Below, one piece after another: positions 32,326 to 41,900 of a stretch of 64,000 nucleotides of DNA. Source of the stretch: Achatina immaculata (taxonomy: Eukaryota; Mollusca; Gastropoda; Stylommatophora; Achatinidae). The stretch is taken from contig CM019697.1 of NCBI GenBank assembly GCA_009760885.1, positions 30,930,710 to 30,994,709 on the forward strand. The letters are read 5' to 3'. Both the position numbers and the translations under genes were made by a program. The stretch's first letter is position 1. Each line of letters opens with the position of its first letter. The notes below the pieces were generated by a model, which was not told where the DNA came from, made no database searches, and saw nothing but the letters and a program-made list of their open reading frames with translations.

Positions 32326-33140
32326 CGCTGTTGGCGAGATCTTCAGCTGCCGTGCGTGGAGCGGTGCTCTTCCCGGCCAATGAAGAAATTTGCAAATGAG
32401 GTTGCCGCGCAGCATCACTGCGGAAAAGGTGGTTGAAAGGATAAATCGAAGCAAACAGTCAAATCACGGCACCTCTGGTCTGGAGGTCGGCCACGTCCTG
32501 AGTGCAGTCATATCGGGTGAAATGCATGAACCGGCTTGTCCCAGAGGTTAAGTCACTGCTGGCTTGACTCTTCAAATGCCGCGCGTGGAGTGAAGCTCCT
32601 CCCGGTTAAGGAAGTAAATGCGGAAATAAAGGCTGCTGTGCGGCGCCGATGGGAAAAGGTGGTGGAAAGTGAAGTTTAACCTGGTATGTCCAGTAGTATC
32701 GCTACGAGAGCTATACCACGGCGCCTCTGCTCTAGAGGCCGCCTACGTCCGAAATACACCTACACTGGTGAAATATGCCTAAACCGGTACACACCAGGGG
32801 TGGAGCTCGATGGCTAGACATGTCATGCCACCTCCGCTCTAGAGGTCGGTAACGCCTGATAAACACCCATACTGGTGAATTTTGCCTAAACCGGCTCATA
32901 CCAGGGGTGAATCTTGAAGGCTATGAATGTCACAGTACCTCTGCCCCAGAGGTCGGTCCCGTCCCAAACACGCCCATACTAGGAAATGCCTAAACCGGCT
33001 CAACCCAGGGGTAGAAGTCACTAGTGGCGAGGATTCATCCTCCTGGACAAAAGCTCCATCCTGGTCACAACTAGGAAGGGTAGCGGCCACGACCGCAAAA
33101 TGCTGAAGTCGGAGACACTGGACCAGGGAAGTCTAGATAG

Positions 33141-33405
33141 GCAACCACCTCTCACCCGGCGGGGATGTCTGCGTATCCTAATCACGCTGAGGTTTTCCGG
33201 TGAGAAAGTCCAACCCTGGACTGGATGGGCAACCACCTCTCACCCGGCGGTGATACACGGGTATCTCAAAACACGTCGAGGTTTTCCGGTGAGAAAGTCC
33301 AACTCTGGCCTGGGTGGGCTTACGCCTCTCACCCAGCGGGGATGCACTGATATTCCAAACACGTCGAGGTCTTCCGGTGAGAAAGTCCAACCCTAGACCA
33401 AACTG
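33141..33405. repeat. ~88-bp tandem units within the composite element
   Basis: Three units start at about 33141, 33229 and 33318. Each runs CACCTCTCACCCGGCGG to TTCCGGTGAGAAAGTCCAAC. The same array lies inverted at about 4090-4370. Confidence 0.85.
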
Positions 33406-33834
33406 GTGCGATGAAAACCACGGTGTCACGCAATCCCGCTTCCGAGACCCACCAAGAATACAGGCTAAAGCACTGTGATACTCTGAACCCCTTGTGGTCC
33501 TTTCGTGGAACTCGTGTGGTCTATTTTGGACCACACGTGGGACCACGGGACCTAACGAGGACCACATGTGTGAATTCAGTAGGTTCACAGTGCGGTTTTT
33601 GGTGGTAGAAGTGAACGAAGAAGAAGAAGAGTTCCATATTTGCTGTCAAGAGAGCAATGTTCTTTTTTAAGGACTTATAAAACGCACTGAATGACGTCGG
33701 ATAGTCCCGCCACATACATGCTAGAACAGGTTTGCACACGCTATCGACACGAATCCGTGCGTATTAAATTAAAGCTAATACATCTGGCTTGTTTATTTGT
33801 GGGTGTTGACAGCACCATGGACCGTTAGAAAATC

Positions 33835-34111
33835 GAACGAAGAAGTTCTGAAGGAGGCACAAGAAACACGGAAATTATAATGAAGATCAGAAAACAACAA
33901 TCCAAATTTGTGGGGCATGCTTGGAGGAGAGGCGGTCTAGAGCATCTAATGGCAACAGGGAAGATCGAAGGTAGAAGAGAAGGAGGTAGACAAAGAGAAG
34001 ACTTTTGATGGTTTGTCATCCTGGTATGGCAAGTACTCAGTGACATGGCTGTTGAGATGCACAAGGGATCGAGGACTATGGAAAGACATGACATCCTACG
34101 CCTGTCGGTAT

Positions 34112-34114
<3 letters not shown>
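33835..34114 (+). mobile_element. LINE 3'-end fragment
   Basis: It encodes KQQSKFVGHAWRRGGLEHLM, then KIEGRREGGRQ. This is a delta-like C-terminal block with a frameshift, followed by a (GA)n tract. Confidence 0.6.

Positions 34115-34160
<46 letters not shown>
34115..34160. repeat. (GA)n microsatellite
   Basis: 46 bp of uninterrupted GA following the LINE fragment; it may have grown from the LINE tail. Confidence 0.95.
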
Positions 34161-34162
<2 letters not shown>

Positions 34163-34186
34163 TGTGGGTGGTGGATGGGTGGGCGT

Positions 34187-35384
34187 CAATGTTCCCTCTA
34201 AGGCTTTGCGGTCTGTATGCAAAATGTTCAGTTCATGTGCACAAAATATTGTGTGTGTGTGTGTGTTTGTGCGCGCGCAAATACTCACACTGTAAAGGTC
34301 TGTACATTTAATAACAGGATAGACCTGCCGTACTTTTCAGCAAAGGAAATTCATCTGCCTGTTTATTTTAATTCCCCTCTATTCTCTGTGTGCCCACTTG
34401 CCTCATCACGATTCTGCTACAGTGCTACCGAAACTACAAGATAATGAAACATCCGAACCGAAAGTCATATCCCAACAAAAAAGAAACAGTAAAGGAAAAA
34501 CATATACCATCACTGTATTTTTCTTGATCGCAATTATAACGCCGAGTAACCGCGCGCGTCTCCAAAAACATATGTTAGATATGCTGATGACACAGTATTG
34601 TTGTCCATAACACAAAAATGAATGGAAAAACTAATTATGTCAGTCCGTAAGAATAGTGAAGAGCAAAACCTATATCTTAACGCAAAGAAAACTAAATTGA
34701 TGACAACTGACGAAACAAACAAGGCAGCTGATATATGTATCAATGAGGAAACACTGGAAGAAATGGAGAGTTTTGAATATCTTGGATCACTGCTAACTAA
34801 TAATGGAGATACCGTGAGGGAAATTAAAAGAAGGACATCTATCGCTCTTCAGAAAGTAAAACAACCAACGAATCTGTGGAGAGGAACAGACAGAACTACA
34901 CAAATAAGATTTTGAAGGGCAACATATGCCTGTGAGACCTGGACACTTAACAAAACAGCTGAGAAACGCATAAATGCCTTTGAATGTAAATGCTACAGAA
35001 GAGTTCTTCAAATATCATGGACACAAAAAAGAACAAATATATCTACACTACAAGAACTTAATATTGAAGAAGGTTGGCTAGTAAAGAGGATTAAAGAGAG
35101 AAAACTTAAATATTTTTGATACATTAAAAGTCATGATAGTCTAGAAAAGACCGTCTTGGAAGGGTGCATAATGGGAAAAAGAAAGAGAGGAAGACCAAAG
35201 CGAAGATGGCTGCAAGACATTGTTGATGATCTGAAAATGGATGCATCAGCAGCAGGCCATCTTGCTCACAACCGAGAGGCCTACAGGAGTGCTGTTAGGG
35301 AGCCAAAGTTCCGGAAGGAACATGCAAATCTTGGGCGTGGTATGATGTTTTTCTGTGCGCCAGCGCAGCTTAGAGGGAACAGTG
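34187..35384. mobile_element. hAT-like element enclosing a LINE fragment
   Basis: The left end CAATGTTCCCTCTAAG and the right end CTTAGAGGGAACAGTG are inverted repeats with one mismatch, of the form seen in some hAT families. Flanking 8-mers GTGGGCGT (34179-34186) and GTGAGCGC (35385-35392) agree at 6 of 8 positions. No transposase is visible. A beta LINE fragment occupies most of the interior. Confidence 0.5.
34575..35335 (+). mobile_element. RTE-like LINE 3' half (family beta)
   Basis: It starts near the YADD motif (RYADDTVLL-like, partly frameshifted). It is then open at 34622-34915 (GMEKLIMSVRKN-type text, FEYLGSLLTNNGDT) and continues to the KRGRPKRRWLQDIVDDLKMD block at 35156. It resembles 21108-22215 in reverse. 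Confidence 0.8.
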
Positions 35385-35651
35385 GTGAGCGCCCATGTGT
35401 GTAAAAGGTTGACATTTATATATACAGACTGCGCATTATGCCTTGGTCATGTTTCTCCATCCCAGAGAACTGGGAACTGTTGTTCCCCGGGGTCAGTGCT
35501 GTAATGATATTGAATCTCAGAAGCGGACAATAAACGATCTCGTGCTACAACAGTTTTCTGTTCGAATACGATAAATCTCTTTATAATGCAAAATGTACCT
35601 GATAACTTTCTCTTCAGCCTTTTCTTCCGGTTTTTTTTTCTTCACAATCAG

Positions 35652-35903
35652 GAGTAGTTCTTCAAGTGGCCGCACTCTACAGCAACTCGTGGGTTCTTCT
35701 TCGGTTAATGCTGGTGCCCATGTGCGGTGACAGAACACCGACGACGTATGAGATGGAGTGTGGGAGTTTACACTACGATCCCAAAGAAGTAGCCCGGGCG
35801 GGTCTATGGGAAGTGTGTCATTCTTTTCCACTGGGTTCAGTTCCAGAGTTTTATTTCTACACTAAGCCATACTGCTCCAATTTTGATGATGACGAAAGAC
35901 CAG
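35652..35903 (+). CDS. Claudin-like exon: TM1 end and first extracellular loop
   Basis: It is bounded by TTCTTCACAATCAG| and GACCAG|GTACGG, phase 1 at both ends. It encodes the signature GLW-C motif. Confidence 0.75.
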
Positions 35904-38900
35904 GTACGGTTGAAAAGTTATTTGCTGGGAGTAGATGAAACTGGTTTACGCACCAGGTTTTTTTGTTTTTTTGCGTGTTTTAAATTCATCAGAATAGTAC
36001 TTATCTCTTTAACAGGTTGCTGTAACGTATCCAGGACAAAATAAATAAGTCAAGTAAAATGTACAAGCATATTTTCCCTTCAGGGAAGTTGTCTCATTAT
36101 TTGCTCTCTGAATTTCAAGAGATTCTGCATATGCCATCTGGCACATCTGATGTTCACTTCTTTGTTACGAGTAACACATTATCATCACATATCTTTTACT
36201 TGAACGTCTTAGTGACTGCCGATCCAAGATTCTGTCGTCCCAGGACATGTTTTGAAGCATGATCAATCAGTCACCAAAGATCGGGATCTTTGATTTGTTT
36301 AGCATCGAAAATTAATGTAACAGTTAGTTCGCTGTTTATGTGTGAGTGATGGAGAGACGCACATGCGCTAAGAGGCAGGCATTTAGATATAAAGATTGTG
36401 CATCATGCCTTAGTCTATTACTACATCCCTGGATTCGCGAATTATATCTCTCTCTCTCTCTCTCTGGACCTTAAGTGCCCAGGGCACATGGGGCTTCCGC
36501 AAGGGTTTTCCACAAATGCCTGTCTTTCGCCTTTTTTTTGCTCTTGCCCAGGTGAGCCCTCTATTGCTCAACATCCTTTCTGTTGTTCTTCTCCATGTCT
36601 CTTTTGGTCTACCCTTACTTCTGCTCCCCTGTGGTGTCCATCTTAGTGCTATTTTTGGTAGTGAGTTGTCAGTCATTCGGAGCACATGTCCCAACCATCG
36701 CCAGCGTCTTTCCTCAATAATTGTTGTCAGTGGTTTCATCTGCATTTCTGCCAATAAGATGTTATTTCTTATGGTGTTTGGCCAAAATATTTTTTAATTC
36801 TACGTAAACATTTAGTCTGGAAAGAATTCAACTTGTTTTCTATGGTTTTGGTGATTTTCCAGCATTCACTTCCATAGAGTAGTACACTTAGAACATTACT
36901 CTTAAATATCCTGATTTTCATATTTATGCTTAGTTTATTTGATTTCCATATATTCTGTAGCATTGCAAAAGCCTGGTTTGCTCTAGTAAGTCTGCTGTTG
37001 ATGTCCTCTGTGCTGTCTCCATTTTCTACTACTCTGCTGCCAAGGTATACAAATTCGTTGACCTCCTCCACTAACTTGTTATCTACTCTGAGTACATTTC
37101 TGTTGTTCACATTTTGCTTCATTAACTTTGTCTTTCCTACGTTGATCTTTAGTCCTATGTTGTTTGCATTCTGGGTTAACTTGTTTATTTTATCTTGCAT
37201 ATCTTTGTGACTGCTTGATAATAGACAAATGTCGTCCGCAAAGTCAAGGTCCTCCAGCACTGTGTTAAGGGTCCATTGTAATCCTCTGCGTTTGTCTGAT
37301 GTTGCCTCCTTCATTAACCAGTCTACTGCCAAGATAAATAATGTTGGTGATAGTACACATCCCTGTTTCACTCCTGTTTGTACCCTAAAGCTGCTGGAGG
37401 TATGTTCTCCACAGATAACTTTGCACTGAAAACCCTCGTATAGGGCTTTGATTACATTAACTATTTTATGGGGGAGGCCATGCCATCTTAGGATTTTCCA
37501 CAGTGCATCTCTGTTGACACTGTCAAAGGCTTTCTCAAAATCTATGAATAATGCATATGTTGTGCTATGCCATCATTTGCCTGTTCTAATATTTGTCTAA
37601 GTACAAATATGGTCTATGCATGATCTTCCTTTCCTAAATCCTGCCTGCTCTTTCCGAAGTTTTTCCTCAAGTGTTGGTACAATTCTGTTGATGATTATTC
37701 TGCAAAATACTTTACTAGTGAGTGGCAGTAGGGTAATGCCTCTCCAGTTCCCGCAATCTCTGAGGTCACCCTTCTTTGGTAGTTTTACTATAAGACCAGT
37801 TTTCCACTCCTCTGGGGCTTTTTCTAAATCCCAATTTGTTGTAATATCCGGCAAAGTTGTTTTGGTGTTTCTGTTTCTTCTGCTTTCAACATCTCAGCAG
37901 TCACTTCATCTTCACCTGGTGCCCTGTCTGATTTTAGCATCTTTATCGCCTCTTTTACTTCATTTATTGTTATTGGTCCTGTATTGATGTTTAGTTCCGC
38001 TTTTGCTTCAGGTATATCTATTGCTTGTGCTGCTTGTGTTCTGTTTAGTAGGGTGTTAAAGTGTTCCCTCCATCTTTCAATTTTTCTCTTTCTCCACTGA
38101 CCAGTTGTCCATTTTGTGTTCTTACTGCACTTTCACATCTTGTATTGAAGTTACCTGTCATCTGCTTTGTGATTTTATATATGGTTTTCATGTCATTTGT
38201 ATATGCTGCTTTCTCTGCTGTCTCTGCTAAGTTGTCATAATACTGACGTTTATCTTGACGGCATGATTCCTTCACTTCTTTGTCTTTTTGTGCATAATTA
38301 CTTAAAACTCGTTTTTAAGCCGTTGTGATTTGGTGTTCAGTAATTTTTTCTTGATTTCTTTTCTTTGCTCTATCTTTTCCCATGTGGTCTCACTTATCCA
38401 TTCCTCTTTTCTCCTTTTCCGATATCCCAGCACCTCTTTTGCTGTTTCCTGTAGTGTTTTATTGAACTCTAATATGGACATTTCTGCTTCGTCTTGTAGG
38501 ACACTGAAGCGGTTCTTAAGTATTATTGAGAATTCATTTCTTGTTTGCTGGTCTATCAGTTTTCTTGTATCAAAATGTATCTTTCTGTGTTCTCCGATTC
38601 TGGCTTTCCTTAATTTTAGTTTTATTTTTGCTACCAGAAGGTTGTGATCACTTCCTATATCTGCTCCTTTCCTTGCTCGCACATCTTGTAGTGACCGTTT
38701 CCACTTGTTGTTTATTAGTATGTGATCGATTTGGTTTTCTGTGGTTTTATCTGGTGACCTCCAAGTCACCTTATGGATGTTTTTGTGTTGGAAAATTGTC
38801 CCTCCGATGGTCATCATGTTTTCTTCACAGAAACTGCACAGTCTTTCTCCATTTTCATTTATTTCTCCGATTCCTTCTCTTCCCATGATTCTTCTTCTAT

Positions 38901-41900
38901 CTTCATTTCCTTCACCTACTTTTGCATTGAAGTCGCCCAAGATGAGTAGCATGTCATGCTTGGGTATTGTTTCTACTGTGGCTTGGAGGCTGTTGTAAAA
39001 ATCTTCTTTTAATTCCTCTTCAGCTGCTTCTGTTGGTGCATAACAAACTATAATAGACAGCTTCGTGAATCTTGAGTTGAACGTGCATATAATAATCTCT
39101 CATTTATTGGGGTCCATTTCAGCAATGCTCTTGATGCTTCTTTTGTTATAATCAATGCTACTCCTCCTTCATGAAGATCTTCTTTACCTGACCATATTAT
39201 TGTATCTTCTGTGTGCTGTGTTGTTAATTTCCTTCTGCCTTGTCCTGTCCATCTTGCTTCTTGTATTCCTAGTATGTCTAGTTTGTATCTGTGCATTTCC
39301 TTGATGGTTTGTGCTAGTTTTCCAGTCTGGTTTAGTGTTCTTACATTCCAGCTGCCTATTTGCATCTTTTGTTTAGGTTCCAGGAGGTCTGCAGTCGGGC
39401 TGGGGACTTCCAGTGGCTGGCTTTCATCCACAATCTTCATGGGCTCAGTTTCCTGATACGCATTTCTCCTTCCACCTGCATTTGCTTTTTCCCTTGCTTC
39501 TGTTTCTGTAGCAGTCTGATAGTTTTTTACCAGATAGGGTTGCTGGCCCTATGCTGAACCCTCCTTAGTCGCCTTTTACGATCATGCATGGTAGGGTACA
39601 GTGGTCCTATTCTTTGCAGATCCCGGGTACCACACGGGGGCGCGAATTATATATACATATATAATATGTCAAACTCTCATACTAGTGTTGCTTCTTTCGC
39701 ATAATCTAAGCACTCTATCATCTTCAGTGTGTTGTTTTCACCTGTAATATAAAATCTCACAATGTGATATTAAAAGCTATATTTATGCATTGGTTTGAAA
39801 GCGAAAGGACAAGAATGTTGTAATATGGATTTTTTCTCGAAAAGTGACATGTTTTATGAAAAGAAAGGTTCTAATATTTCTTGCTCTTAGATGTAATTTG
39901 TGCACATTTCTCACAGACATCATATAACATTGTAGAACTATTTTCCTTCTTTAAAGTTTTTTTTCTATTCCTTTCAAGCTTCTTGAGCTCTTCATCTGAG
40001 ATTTTTTTAAAAATCGCAGTCTGGGTGCTCTCTTTCCAGTCATCTATTTCCTTTTTTTTTAAAATTCTGTATTACATCCACTTGTTATTTCGCTGTCCTG
40101 TACCACTGAAAGAAAAAAAAATATATTCCGTCGAATATTCAAATAGCTCATTCTTAGTCGTGTTTTGTCATCAGTTCTTATCAAGTTTTTTTACACATAA
40201 ACTTAAGAAACAAATTTTTCTTTAAGAAGCGCTCATAAGCCTTTCTAACCTCCCATCTGAACCTTTTTTAACTTTAGTAGTTCTAGCCCACTGGCCACAA
40301 CAGATCGTTAAGTATTGATACAGGGTTGAACATAAGAAACGCAACTCTGACCTTAACATGCTTTCTGTCGTTTATGTCAGTCAATTTTTTTTTTCTGAAA
40401 TATACTAGATATATGATTCACTGGTGTTTTACTGAATATGATAAAGTACATTTTATCAGTTTTATTCCTTAAAACAACCTATTAGCAGTTCATTTGTGTT
40501 TTATTTTAGTTTTAGCGCAGAATATCACTAACGTTTGTAACTTATTTCGTACTTTCTTATATTCGAACCCCCGTCTGAATTCACATTAGCGGTGTGGCTC
40601 GATGTGGCACGCTATCATTGCCAGTTGTCCATAGCACTGAATGTCGTCGGGTTGTTACATTACGCTGCGGCTGACTTGACGAGAAGCGGAGACATTGGTT
40701 GGGTTGGATCAGCCATTCTTATTTTTGGCAGTAAGTGGATTATGTATGTTTGCTCGTAGCGTCCTTTGAATTTTGAATGATGTCAGTGAAATACGCAAAA
40801 GTAGTAGTAGGTAAATTAAAATATATGAGGTGAGTCAAAAACTAACCGCAGATCAAGGAATGTAACCAGTGAAAAATATATGAAAAGATTTATATATTGA
40901 AAGGACGAGTCAAAAAAGTATTGTCATATTTTGTTCAGTGGTTACATCCTTTGATTTGCAGCTACTTTTTGACTCGTCATAGTAATATGTGTTTCAGATT
41001 AGGCAAGGAGCAACAATATCGGCAGATATATAAGACAATAATGTGCTCAGCAATTATACATCAAACGGAAATGTTAATGATGGCAATAACATTATCAGTA
41101 GTAAGGGATGCAAAGAAATATAGACTTGTAAACCGGAAATAGAGGAACCAGACTTAGAAGAAGTCATCTACAGTATTATGCTTCTACAAAACAACAAAGC
41201 AATGGGTTCGGATGGTACTTACTGCAGAACTGATTAAGGAAGGAGGTCTAAATATACATGAACAGATATCTGTGCTAATACAACAAATATGGAGAGAAGA
41301 AAAACTCCCTAGTGAATGGAAAGAATCATTACTGATCCCAGTATTCAAAAAAAGTTGATAAGAGCAAGTGTGTTACTATAAGCAAGCTACAAGATACTTT
41401 TATACTTTTAAATAGATTAAAACCATATAGCGATAACATACTTGGAGACTATCAAGCAGGTTTTAGGAAGAATAGATCAACCGTAGACCAAATATTTTAT
41501 CTACGCCAAAGAGCAGAAAGGCAGTGGGAATATTGAAAAGAAGTATATAATATCTTCATTGGCTTCAAGAAAGATTATAGCAGCATAGATAGGAACAGCT
41601 TATGGAAAATCAGAAAATAATTTGAGATACCTAATAAATTAATCAGTTTGACCAGAATATGGATGAAGGATGCACAAAATATCTTATCTTATATCCTTCC
41701 CGTGCCGTTAAACGTCACATAGGGCTCGCAAGGTAGTTCGCCAATTTGTCCAGTTTTCGGCAAGCTTTTCAACCTCTTTTAGGGATTTTATGCCTGTTAA
41801 ACTGGCCTCTCTTAACAATGTCCTCTGTGGAGTTTCCCGTGGTCGGGCTCTTTTTCTTCGGCCGGTTCTGTTCCACTTGATAGCTTGCTTTGGGATTCTC

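Larger units (their letters stand above)
31734..33629 (+). mobile_element. Composite retroelement, copy 2, with an rRNA spacer plus 18S head
   Basis: A perfect 13-bp duplication, AGTTCCATATTTG, lies at 31721-31733 and 33630-33642. Between the copies, in order, are ~423 bp of GC-rich sequence ending where 18S starts (31734-32156), the first ~169 nt of 18S rRNA (32157-32325), ~230-bp units (from 32326 and 32554, plus partial units to about 33020), three ~88-bp units (33141-33405), a hairpin-rich stretch (33490-33560), and the tail GTGAACGAAGAAGAAGAAG. The body matches 3881-5095 inverted; the head does not. I see no coding capacity. The duplication shows that head and body integrated as one unit. 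Confidence 0.85.

Noticed and set aside
33141..33405. CRISPR-like array
   Set aside because: The units are adjacent with no spacers, and the genome is eukaryotic.
31734..33629. Classical 18S-specific R-type LINE insertion
   Set aside because: The block has no RT or endonuclease and lies outside rDNA. It remains possible only as a precursor state.
34398..34545. Possible first exon of the claudin-like gene (hydrophobic stretch TITVFFLIAIITP before a GT in phase 1)
   Set aside because: It would put Pro and Arg in the middle of TM1 and make the helix too long. The donor is weak, and it lies inside the hAT-like element.
39881..40225. 114-codon Phe/Ser-rich frame
   Set aside because: Low-complexity T-rich intron, no flanking splice sites that fit the gene.
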